Source: an uncultured Flavobacteriaceae bacterium (GTDB lineage Bacteria; Bacteroidota; Bacteroidia; Flavobacteriales; Flavobacteriaceae). From it: DNA of 6,502 nt. Location of the stretch: contig CALIIP010000086.1 of the NCBI GenBank assembly GCA_938018045.1, forward strand, positions 1-6,502, read 5' to 3'. This document shows positions 1 to 6,502 of this stretch, one piece after another; the stretch's first letter is position 1; every line of letters starts with the position of its first letter. A program made the position numbers and the translations under genes. The notes under the pieces are model-generated. The model was given only the letters and a program-made list of their open reading frames with translations. It was not told where the DNA came from and made no database searches.

Positions 1-426
1 CGATAAACTTGCTATACCACAAGCATCTGTTGAACCTCCATCTACATCTGCACCTGTTATTGTTACACTTCCTGATGCATCTAACTGCGCCGTGAATGCA
101 CTACAACTAGCAACTGGATTCACATTGTCCTCTACTGTTACAATTACTGTACAAATATTGGGAGTTGCAGCTTGATCTGTTAAAGTGACTGTGTTTGCGC
201 CTACACTTGTACAATCAAATGATGTTACATCAATAGATAAAGTACCAACAAATCCGGAACTTGAATTATCAATATCAGCAACAGCTATAGTTGCAATTCC
301 AGAAGAATTAAGGGAAATAGTAAAATCAGGTACACAACTCACTTGCCCATACGTAAAGTTAGCGCATAAAATGAAAACGGAAGTAATGAGAAAAAAGAAT
401 TTTTTCTTAAGTAATTTTTTAACCAT
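1..426 (-). CDS. Secreted repeat-containing surface protein, N-terminal fragment
   Basis: The reading frame opens with ATG at 426-424 and stays open to the left edge, giving 142 residues; the rest of the gene lies outside the window. Residues 1-28 look like a signal peptide: a very basic start (MVKKLLKKK), a hydrophobic core (FFFLITSVFIL) and a likely cleavage site after YGQ. The mature part is rich in Thr, Ser, Val, Asp and Gly and shows one and a half repeats of about 76 residues. The first starts near C31 (C-x3-F-x3-L, then SSG, then ADID) and ends in TVIVTVEDNVNP (92-104). The second starts at C108 with the same spacing (F111, L115, ASG, ADVDGGSTDACG). This style matches HYR/Ig-like extracellular repeats of large flavobacterial surface proteins, often exported by type IX secretion; that route is inferred, because the C-terminal sorting domain is not visible. 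Adhesion is possible but unproven. Confidence 0.8.
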   Translation of the reverse strand, partial: MVKKLLKKKFFFLITSVFILCANFTYGQVSCVPDFTISLNSSGIATIAVADIDNSSSGFVGTLSIDVTSFDCTSVGANTVTLTDQAATPNICTVIVTVEDNVNPVASCSAFTAQLDASGSVTITGADVDGGSTDACGIASLS

Positions 427-603
427 AGCATTTGTATTTTGATAGCAATTCAGATTGCGGGGACCTTAATACAAAATAGATATGGAGGATAAAGATACAA
501 AATTTAAATTTAATTAACTGATAAGTAAACCATTAGATATGTTTTATTTGCAAATGGTCGTTTTTACTATGCAATTGGTAAAATAAAAAGTCGGTAAAAA
601 GGG
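427..603 (-). promoter_or_regulatory. Intergenic leader and possible promoter of the surface protein gene
   Basis: This 177-bp AT-rich gap lies between the receptor stop and the start of the surface protein gene, which is ample for a separate promoter. Read on the minus strand, TATCTTTA at 497-490 differs by one base from the Bacteroidota -7 consensus TAnnTTTG and would give a leader of roughly 55-60 nt. No TTG stands at the usual distance upstream, so the assignment is weak. Two direct copies of ATACAAAAT (plus-strand 469-477 and 495-503) sit around this site. No convincing GC-rich hairpin with a T-run follows the receptor stop, so read-through from the upstream operon cannot be excluded. 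Confidence 0.3.
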
Positions 604-3054
604 TTAATTTATTAAAATAGAAAGTGAAAAATTGCGGCCAGGAGCACTGATTGCTGATGCAAATTCTTTATAATGTTGATCAAAAATGTTGTCAATCATA
701 AATTGAAATTGGATGCTGTTAGTAATCTTAAACTTTGAATAAAAGTTTAAAGTACTCCAACTTGGTGTTCCTTCATATTGATTTATGCTTTCATTAAAAG
801 GCGTTTGTTCAACGTTATCAATACCTTCAATTAAATTATAGTCTTCTATTTTTTTTGAACCGTTAAATCTGAAATTTAATGCTGATTCAAATCTGTTTTT
901 AGAAAAAATCAACTCAATATTACCAAATAACGGAGGAATGGAAGATAGTGGTAAAGCTGTATCATATGATTTTCCTTTTGTGTAAGTAAAACTTCCTTGT
1001 GTTTTCCAATTGTCTTTTAATTTCCCTTTAAAACTAAGTGTGCTTCCTATTATGTAAGCGTTTTTATGATTTACGTTGGCTATCGTTTCTACAATTTCAT
1101 CATCATATAAAATGGTTGAATTACCGCTGATAGAAAAATTTTCTCGAGCTATATAATTATTTAATAATGTGTAATAAGCATTCAGACCAACACTAAATTT
1201 CTTCTCATTAAAGTATTTTAAAACTCCAATTTCAGCATTGTAAACATATTCTGGTCTTAAATCAATATTCGGAACGGAAACTTGACCGTTTTTTTCTCTA
1301 ATTTTTCCAATATCATCGATGTTTGGTGAACGAAATCCTGTTGATAAAACAGAATTTAATTGCCAATCTATTTTGGGCCTAAAAGTGTAACCGATTGTTG
1401 CTGTAAAAGATGAGTTTTTTACTGTAATATCATTATCTGGAAGTGAAATAAATGTTTCATCAATCCATTTTGCATTGAGTACAGTGTGAGTAAATCGAAT
1501 ACCGGTATTAAGTGTTGAGTTTTCAGTAACATCTTGTCTGTAGTTTGTGTAAACTGCTGAACTTGTATAACTACTACCTCCATCTGGATAACGAGATTGA
1601 ACGGTAAAATCGTTACTAAAATCAGTAATTTGGTTGCCATCAACAACAATAGTTTTTCCGAAGGAATTAGAAGTAACTTCGTTTTGTGCAACTTCAAAAC
1701 CATAAGATAAATCTCGATTTGAAACTTCTCCTAACTGAACAGAAAAATCTCCATTTATACTAAATATATCTACACTTTCTTTACGATAAGAACGCTCTAA
1801 ACTATTAAATTTACGCTGAACTCTCGATTCTTTTATTTTTTGATACGCTCCAGTAACGGTTCCTTTTTGAATCCATTTTTTATTTGGATTTATTTCTAAC
1901 TGAGAACTAAATAACATTCTTTTTTGAGGTCCATAATACCATTCTGAAAATTTTAAATCATTTCCAGAATATTCTGTAAGTCTATCAAACCTAGGAATGT
2001 TAGAAGATGTTGAGTTTTGAAAATTTAACGTTAAATTAGTTTTATCAGAAAGAGAAAAATAAAATTTTTGTAAAAAATCTGATTGATCGTATCCTGTATT
2101 TTTCTGAATGTTTGGATTGGAATTTTGGATTGGATTAGGATTGTAAAAATCGTCTGTATTGTCAGAATATTCAAGCACTTTTCCCCAATTATCGAAACCA
2201 TGGTTTCTGTTTTTTCCCATTCTTAAATCTCCAAATTTTGAATGCGAAAAACTAGTTAAAGATGCCCAATTTTTAAAGGATAACTCTACACTTCCTTGAT
2301 TTGTCGTTTCTTCATTAACAGTGCTATACCTTGAAAGTAAATTGAATTTTACTTTATCTTCTGGACTTGTTTTTGGCGTCTTGGTATAATAATGTATTAC
2401 GCCTCCTAAAGCATCAGAGCCATAGATAACAGATGATGGCCCAAAAATAACTTCTGCGCGATCTAAAATTGAAGGTGAAACAGTGATTGAACTCTGTAAA
2501 TGTCCAGATCTATAAATTGCATTATTCATGCGCACACCATCAACAACAAGTAAAATACGATTGGCTTCCATGCCTCTTAAAACCGGTGAACCACCTCCAA
2601 ATTGAGATTTTTGAACTTTAATTCCTGGAATACTCGCCAATAAATCTGCAGAAGTTTGAGGTGCTTTTCTTCTAATTTCTGCTATTTGATTAATTTCTAC
2701 ATGTTCTGCAACTCTCTTTTTTAATACTTTTTTGCGAGAAGTTGAAAGGACAATTTCATCTAGAGATTCTGCTTTTTTGTGCAAATAAATAATGTTGTTT
2801 TTCTTTGATAATTGACGTTTTAAAACCTCAACTTCAATGTAAGATAAATGATTAACAGTAATTATTTCATTCTCTTTAAAAATTGATATATCTGTTTTTC
2901 CGTTTTTATCTGTATATACTGCATTTGGGTTGTTTTCTCCGTAAATGGTAGCATTTGTAATCGGAAATTGAGTTTGAAAATCAATAACCGTCACTTCTTG
3001 TGCAAACAAAAAGAAAGAAAAAAATATAAAAAAAATGTTGGTTATTACTCTCAC
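604..3054 (-). CDS. TonB-dependent outer-membrane receptor, heme-receptor-like
   Basis: The 816-residue product is an outer-membrane active-transport receptor energised by TonB-ExbB-ExbD. A signal peptide spans residues 1-19 (ending FAQ). A carboxypeptidase-regulatory-like beta domain follows (about 20-95, with TDKNGKTDISIF). A TonB-box-like segment LDEIVLS lies at 98-104 and a plug domain at about 115-225, with GSPVLRGMEANRILLVVDGV (155-174) and EVIFGPSSVIYGSDALGG. The remainder is a 22-strand-type barrel ending NIFDQHYKEFASAISAPGRNF. FRSPNIDD (574-581) and VPNIDLRPE (594-602) sit where heme/hemoglobin receptors carry the FRAP and NPNL boxes. However, no histidine lies between them, so a heme substrate is plausible but not shown; siderophores, cobalamin or other ligands remain possible. 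The start is GTG: an in-frame TAA lies three codons upstream (3063-3061), and the next Met is residue 162, inside the plug. The gene begins 2 bp after the recO stop, which suggests translational coupling. Confidence 0.93.
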   Translation of the reverse strand: MRVITNIFFIFFSFFLFAQEVTVIDFQTQFPITNATIYGENNPNAVYTDKNGKTDISIFKENEIITVNHLSYIEVEVLKRQLSKKNNIIYLHKKAESLDEIVLSTSRKKVLKKRVAEHVEINQIAEIRRKAPQTSADLLASIPGIKVQKSQFGGGSPVLRGMEANRILLVVDGVRMNNAIYRSGHLQSSITVSPSILDRAEVIFGPSSVIYGSDALGGVIHYYTKTPKTSPEDKVKFNLLSRYSTVNEETTNQGSVELSFKNWASLTSFSHSKFGDLRMGKNRNHGFDNWGKVLEYSDNTDDFYNPNPIQNSNPNIQKNTGYDQSDFLQKFYFSLSDKTNLTLNFQNSTSSNIPRFDRLTEYSGNDLKFSEWYYGPQKRMLFSSQLEINPNKKWIQKGTVTGAYQKIKESRVQRKFNSLERSYRKESVDIFSINGDFSVQLGEVSNRDLSYGFEVAQNEVTSNSFGKTIVVDGNQITDFSNDFTVQSRYPDGGSSYTSSAVYTNYRQDVTENSTLNTGIRFTHTVLNAKWIDETFISLPDNDITVKNSSFTATIGYTFRPKIDWQLNSVLSTGFRSPNIDDIGKIREKNGQVSVPNIDLRPEYVYNAEIGVLKYFNEKKFSVGLNAYYTLLNNYIARENFSISGNSTILYDDEIVETIANVNHKNAYIIGSTLSFKGKLKDNWKTQGSFTYTKGKSYDTALPLSSIPPLFGNIELIFSKNRFESALNFRFNGSKKIEDYNLIEGIDNVEQTPFNESINQYEGTPSWSTLNFYSKFKITNSIQFQFMIDNIFDQHYKEFASAISAPGRNFSLSILIN

Positions 3055-3056
3055 AA

Positions 3057-3776
3057 TTAGTTAAAAATAGTTTTTAAGACATCTAAAGATTTAGGTTTTC
3101 TAAAACCGCTCAAATGTAATTCAAAATATTGGATTAAAGTAGTCAAAATTTGTTGTCTGCTTTTAGCGTTAAACTCAATTTTATCTAATTCATCAAAATT
3201 TATGCCTAATATTTTTTTAAAAGTTGTTAAATTTATTCCGGAAATAAAATGAAACTTTGGTGGATGCTGTAAAAACAAACCTTCTGATAGATCAAAATAA
3301 TCAAATTTTGAGTTTTTTGTTTCTGGATAGAAACCTAAATACTTCGTCAAATTCAATAAAAAAAGTAAATGAAAATTTGTTGTCTTTTGGTGAGAGTCTA
3401 ACCAAATAAATGCTGTTTCTAAATATTCATATAAGTCAGAATTTTCTTCTTCTTCTTGAATGGAATAAACTAAAATTTCTGACAAAAAAAAGGCTATAGA
3501 TTGTTTGGTAATATTTGTGAAAATTGATTTATAATGATTTATTATTTCAACTTCTTTTATGCTATTCAAAGCACCTTTATTGTTGTGGTTTCCGGTAATT
3601 TTTAATTGAGTTAATGGTTGAAAATATGCTGTTTTTAATTTTCCTTTTTTGGAAGATAAAATCCCGCGAAGCATATATGATTTTGTTCCTTCTTTCTCGG
3701 TATAACACCTAACAATAAGGCTATTATCTCCATATTTAATAGCGCTTAGAACTATTGCTTTGGTTGTAACAATCAT
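3057..3776 (-). CDS. recO: DNA repair protein RecO
   Basis: RecO is a cytoplasmic recombination mediator. With RecR it helps load RecA onto SSB-coated single-stranded DNA in RecF-pathway gap repair, and it can anneal complementary strands. The 239-residue length is normal for the family. The N-terminal OB-fold (about 1-80) opens with the characteristic MIVTTKAIVLSAIKYGDNSL, followed by YTEKEGTKSYMLRGI and FQPLTQLKI. A helical C-terminal region follows, with LLFLLNLTKYLGFYPE (137-152) and YFDLSEGLF (160-168). The four zinc-finger cysteines seen in some RecO proteins are absent: the only Cys is C24. The YFDL..G segment occupies the position of that finger. The gene starts 6 bp after the porZ stop and ends 2 bp before the receptor GTG, so it is the middle gene of a probable operon with no promoter room of its own. 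Confidence 0.95.
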   Translation of the reverse strand: MIVTTKAIVLSAIKYGDNSLIVRCYTEKEGTKSYMLRGILSSKKGKLKTAYFQPLTQLKITGNHNNKGALNSIKEVEIINHYKSIFTNITKQSIAFFLSEILVYSIQEEEENSDLYEYLETAFIWLDSHQKTTNFHLLFLLNLTKYLGFYPETKNSKFDYFDLSEGLFLQHPPKFHFISGINLTTFKKILGINFDELDKIEFNAKSRQQILTTLIQYFELHLSGFRKPKSLDVLKTIFN

Positions 3777-3782
3777 TTAAAA

Positions 3783-6116
3783 TTAATTAATAATTGCTAT
3801 TTTGGTTGTTGATGTTTCTGTTCTATCTTTATTGGCGAGTAAAACAATATAAACTCCAGAGGCAACTTTTCTTCCAGCCAAGTTTCTTTTATTCCACACA
3901 ACTTTTCCTCCTTGTAACTCTTGACCTTCAATAACATTTGTCTCGTAAACCAAATATCCTGCTGTATCAAGAATTTTTACGTTTGTTCCTTTAGGCAAGT
4001 GAGTCCCGTTTCTACCATCTATAGTAACCGTCTCATGTTGACTTTTTACAGGATTTGGATATGCATATACTTCTCCTAACTCATCACCAAAAGCAGCAAC
4101 GTTACTATTGTAAGCAACAATTCCTTTTGCGGTTCCAAAATATACTTTACCATTGCTGTTATCTGCTTTTATTTTAAGAATATTATTAGATGGCAATGGG
4201 GAATTTGAAGTGTTAAAAATATTTAATGTCTCTCTTCCGTTTGGATTTGATTGTAAAACTCCTCCGCCACTCATTCCAAACCATTTATTGTCTGCGCCAT
4301 CAATCGCAATGGTATTAACAGGTTGATCTCCAAGTAATTTTTTTGGAATTCCATCATCCAAAATAATTATTGGTTCTGCATCATAAATATCTGCATCAAA
4401 TAATCCAGCAGCATTATAAAAAACAACCAATCCTTTTTGTGTTCCTATCCAAATTCTATTACTATTGTCTGCAACAATAGTTCTTACATTTGGATCTGGT
4501 AAAGATCCCTTTGTTGGTTCAGCAATTAATGCACGTTTTTTGTCTCCATTTTCATTATAAACCAAAGCTCCATTTCTTCTTGTTCCTATCCAAATACTCC
4601 TCGTTTTATCAATAATCAATTCGTTTAAACCATTTGCTGTATTTGTTATTATTGAACTCATATCGACACTCGTCCAGTTTCCTTGAGGTGACCTTTTTTT
4701 AAGTTTATTATCAACCCAAGAGTTTGCAACCCATAAATTTCCTTCACTATCAAAAGCAGAACCGTTTATTCTAACACTTATATAATTTGGATTTGCAGGC
4801 CATAAATCTTCTAAACCACTATTAGTTTGATTTAAAAATATTGTAGGAACATCGTTTTCTACAACTAATATCCCTCCGGTTGTTGTGTTTGGAGATCCGT
4901 TTCCGGCTGACCACGAACTCAAATAAACTTTATTTTCGTGATTTGGGTCTATTGTGGCATTCACTAAATTTTTTGCAGGAAAATTTATATCATAAGGGTT
5001 GTTTACCCAATCTTCTCCGTTGTAATGACTATAACCCAAACTTTTATTTAATGGTCCGTAAGCATCGTCATAACCTCCATAAACAACCCATAAATTGTTA
5101 TTTAAAACACTTATTGAAAACAAATCATTAGATGTAGGTCCGTCAGGATGAATTTCTTCAAAAAAACTTGTTGCAGAAAAAGAGGTTTTTAATATTCCAA
5201 ATTCTTTTGTACCTAAATAGATCGTGTTATCTTGAGTAAAAACTGCATTTAAACTAAAATAATAATCCGAATTAATATCAGAAACAATAGTAGTTGTCTG
5301 ATTTAATAAAGTATCAAAAACAAATGCTTCTCTAGTTGTTGCTATTGATAAATGCGTGTTGGATGGTTTTATTTTTAAAATTGTTGCTGGAAGTGATTGA
5401 ATTAAATTCAGACTAAAAGGGTTTGATATCCTGAATAAACTTTGACCTCTAGAAGCAAAAACTTGATTATTAAAAGTATCTATGGAACTAAAATTTCCAG
5501 AAAAATTCTGAGTCCAATTATTAAAATCAATTAAATTTGGGTTTGTAATATCGGCTGTGAAAACACCGTTTTCAGTAGCTGCATAAATAATATCTTGATC
5601 TATCGTTATCTGATTTATTTTTATTTCCGATGAATTATTCCCAATAAAAAAAGTGTCTCCAAAAACCAAGTTTTGTATATCATACTCAACAATCGCAAAA
5701 GGTGTTGATAGGTATAGTTTATTGTTAAATTCAGTGATATTGGTAACTTCTTTTTCAGTTGAAAGTGTAAAATTTGTAATGTCTGGAGATATTGTTATTT
5801 CTCCATTTGCATCAACAATTTCAATCAATCCATTAGTATAGCCAATTATCAATCTTTGAAAAGTTTCGCTATAATAAATGCTAGTTGCTGTTTCTCCAGA
5901 AAGTCCATTTACAGAAGACAACTTTGTGGTTTCTTCTGTCGATTCATCATAAATAAAAACAGCGTTATCAACAACTGCATATATTTTCTCTTCTACTTTT
6001 ATAAAGTCCTTTACATTATTATAAGAAAAAAAATCTTCCCAATTATTAGAGTAATCAGTTTGCGCCCAACAATTTGTAAAGAATAAAAAGAGTAATAATT
6101 TAAAAACGTTGTTCAT
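3783..6116 (-). CDS. porZ: Type IX secretion system component PorZ
   Basis: The product has 777 residues, almost the same length as PorZ of Porphyromonas gingivalis. There PorZ sits on the cell surface with PorU, PorV and PorQ, and is reported to deliver anionic LPS to the PorU sortase that processes and anchors type IX cargo. A signal peptide covers residues 1-19 (ending CWAQ). The mature start, NNWEDFFSYNNVKDF (24-38), then IYAVVDNAVFIYD, LSSVNGLSG and IIGYTNGLIEIVD, is typical of the PorZ N-terminal propeller. Blade-like motifs recur: LYLSTPFAIVEYD (134-146), IYAATENGVF (177-186), IYLGTKEFGILK (299-310), IWIGTRRNGALVYN (508-521), IWIGTQKGLVVFYN (555-568) and VYFGTAKGIVAYN (658-670). Together these fit two beta-propellers. 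Residues about 683-777 form a type A C-terminal sorting domain (YAYPNPV, VKILDTAGYLVYET, SGVYIVLL, TTKIAIIN). It is first in the operon, behind a good promoter. Whether a flavobacterial PorZ handles an A-LPS equivalent is not known from this sequence. Confidence 0.92.
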   Translation of the reverse strand: MNNVFKLLLFLFFTNCWAQTDYSNNWEDFFSYNNVKDFIKVEEKIYAVVDNAVFIYDESTEETTKLSSVNGLSGETATSIYYSETFQRLIIGYTNGLIEIVDANGEITISPDITNFTLSTEKEVTNITEFNNKLYLSTPFAIVEYDIQNLVFGDTFFIGNNSSEIKINQITIDQDIIYAATENGVFTADITNPNLIDFNNWTQNFSGNFSSIDTFNNQVFASRGQSLFRISNPFSLNLIQSLPATILKIKPSNTHLSIATTREAFVFDTLLNQTTTIVSDINSDYYFSLNAVFTQDNTIYLGTKEFGILKTSFSATSFFEEIHPDGPTSNDLFSISVLNNNLWVVYGGYDDAYGPLNKSLGYSHYNGEDWVNNPYDINFPAKNLVNATIDPNHENKVYLSSWSAGNGSPNTTTGGILVVENDVPTIFLNQTNSGLEDLWPANPNYISVRINGSAFDSEGNLWVANSWVDNKLKKRSPQGNWTSVDMSSIITNTANGLNELIIDKTRSIWIGTRRNGALVYNENGDKKRALIAEPTKGSLPDPNVRTIVADNSNRIWIGTQKGLVVFYNAAGLFDADIYDAEPIIILDDGIPKKLLGDQPVNTIAIDGADNKWFGMSGGGVLQSNPNGRETLNIFNTSNSPLPSNNILKIKADNSNGKVYFGTAKGIVAYNSNVAAFGDELGEVYAYPNPVKSQHETVTIDGRNGTHLPKGTNVKILDTAGYLVYETNVIEGQELQGGKVVWNKRNLAGRKVASGVYIVLLANKDRTETSTTKIAIIN

Positions 6117-6129
6117 TTTTTATGATTAA

Positions 6130-6168
6130 TTTATAGTCAAAGGTATTTAATAATAACGTAACTATAAA
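6130..6168. repeat. 8-bp inverted repeat around the porZ promoter
   Basis: TTTATAGT at 6130-6137 and ACTATAAA at 6161-6168 are perfect reverse complements separated by 23 bp, with centres 31 bp apart (about three helical turns). One arm abuts the -7 hexamer on its downstream side and the other overlaps the -33 position. The geometry suits a dimer-binding operator, but the arms are AT-rich in an AT-rich spacer, so a chance match is quite possible. Confidence 0.3.
6138..6168 (-). promoter_or_regulatory. Promoter of the porZ-recO-receptor operon
   Basis: On the minus strand TACCTTTG at 6145-6138 matches the Bacteroidota sigma-A -7 consensus TAnnTTTG exactly. Twenty bases upstream lies TTT (6168-6166) in place of the consensus -33 TTG. 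The -7 element ends 21 bp before the porZ ATG, so the leader would be very short, as is common in this phylum. No other minus-strand site between the divergent genes fits as well, and the trio has no internal room for a promoter. Confidence 0.55.
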
Positions 6169-6199
6169 AAGTATTATTTTAGCCTTAAAGAAAAAAGTG

Positions 6200-6502
6200 A
6201 TGCAAATCGAAATCGAGAGAAAATTTCTTGTCAAAAATAATTCATTTAAAAAAGAGTCTTTTAAAAATCTATCTATAAAACAAGGGTTTTTAAACTCAAA
6301 TAAAAACCGAACTGTAAGAATTCGTATTGTTGATAATAAAGGGATTATTACTGTAAAAGGTAAATCTTCTAAAAACGGGTTGTCTCGTTTTGAATGGGAA
6401 AAAGAAATAGCAGTAAAAGAAGCTGAAGAACTGCTTAAACTATGTGAAAAAGGAGTCATTAAAAAAACTCGTTATCTTATTAAATCAGGAAAACATACTT
6501 TT
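6200..6502 (+). CDS. CYTH-domain triphosphate tunnel metalloenzyme, N-terminal part
   Basis: The first 101 residues are present; the gene continues past the right edge. The start MQIEIERKFLV carries the family signature ExExK (E4, E6, K8), whose acidic residues help bind the divalent metal. Further family features follow: basic residues on alternating strand positions (RTVRIRI, 37-43, giving R38-x-R40), ITVKGKSS (50-57) and the acidic strand RFEWEKEI (63-70). CYTH proteins form an eight-stranded tunnel that hydrolyses or cyclises triphosphate-containing substrates. Bacterial single-domain members include tripolyphosphatases and class IV adenylate cyclases, so the exact substrate here cannot be assigned. 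A GTG at 6197-6199 is in frame directly before the ATG; ATG is preferred because it places ExExK at the usual residues 4-8. The gene diverges from porZ across 83 bp. A TATTTTAG at 6175-6182 is a one-mismatch -7 candidate without a clear -33 partner. Confidence 0.9.
   Translation, partial: MQIEIERKFLVKNNSFKKESFKNLSIKQGFLNSNKNRTVRIRIVDNKGIITVKGKSSKNGLSRFEWEKEIAVKEAEELLKLCEKGVIKKTRYLIKSGKHTF

Noticed and set aside
6..60. Possible lipoprotein signal or lipobox in the window's secreted proteins
   Set aside because: C16 in PorZ (FTNC) and C21 in the surface protein (FILC) do not sit in a lipobox that fits, and both signal peptides have better cleavage sites after the following Gln.
185..442. Plus-strand open frame of 85 codons
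   Set aside because: It lies antisense to the surface protein gene, whose signal peptide and repeats are clear; the predicted peptide has no recognisable features.
546..555. Palindrome ATTTGCAAAT
   Set aside because: A short AT-rich palindrome without a second copy or a clear promoter next to it; chance is the simpler explanation.
562..583. Hairpin TTTTAC/GTAAAA with a 10-base loop, considered as a terminator for the receptor operon
   Set aside because: The stem is only 6 bp with a single GC pair, and no T-run follows it in the minus direction.
1419..1703. Minus-strand open frame of 94 codons inside the receptor gene
   Set aside because: It is an alternative frame fully inside a well-supported barrel sequence, with a low-complexity Leu-rich product.
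4880..6086. Three plus-strand open frames (4880-5131, 5653-5841, 5856-6086)
   Set aside because: All are antisense to porZ, which has continuous family features across these positions; none has a plausible start region or domain.
3783..6116. Reading the propeller protein as a hybrid two-component sensor with regulator-type propellers
   Set aside because: There is no transmembrane helix, histidine kinase or response regulator domain; the protein ends in a type IX sorting domain and matches PorZ in length and layout.
6100..6459. Minus-strand open frame of 119 codons
   Set aside because: It covers the CYTH gene in antisense and runs through the porZ promoter into the porZ start; the product shows only Phe/Ser/Leu-rich antisense composition.

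Overview
The window is AT-rich throughout. It looks like chromosomal DNA from a Bacteroidota of the Flavobacteriia type. The signals for this are a PorZ homologue (a type IX secretion component found only in this phylum), signal peptides ending in Gln (YGQ, FAQ, WAQ), a carboxypeptidase-regulatory-like domain in front of a TonB-dependent receptor, and a TAnnTTTG promoter hexamer. The genus cannot be named from this sequence.

Layout. Positions 1-426 (minus) hold the first 142 codons of a large secreted repeat protein whose remainder lies off the left edge. A 177-bp gap (427-603) separates it from a tight minus-strand trio transcribed right to left: porZ (3783-6116), recO (3057-3776) and a TonB-dependent outer-membrane receptor (604-3054). 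The gaps inside the trio are only 6 and 2 bp, so it is very probably one operon, and the receptor uses a GTG start. An 83-bp divergent intergenic region (6117-6199) carries a good Bacteroidota-type promoter for the trio, flanked by an 8-bp inverted repeat. On the other side, on the plus strand, a CYTH-domain triphosphate tunnel enzyme begins at 6200 and runs off the right edge.

How the genes relate. PorZ, the receptor and the truncated surface protein all act at the outer membrane or cell surface. PorZ is part of the complex that processes and anchors type IX cargo, and the truncated repeat protein may be such cargo, but its C-terminus is not visible. RecO is a housekeeping recombination mediator that appears to share the transcript without a functional link. 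The CYTH enzyme is transcribed separately. No RNA genes, mobile elements, CRISPR arrays or pseudogenes were seen, and no gene-free stretch exceeds 300 bases. The region reads as an ordinary core-genome locus; the notable points are details of gene arrangement, regulation and residue-level variation, not a new system.
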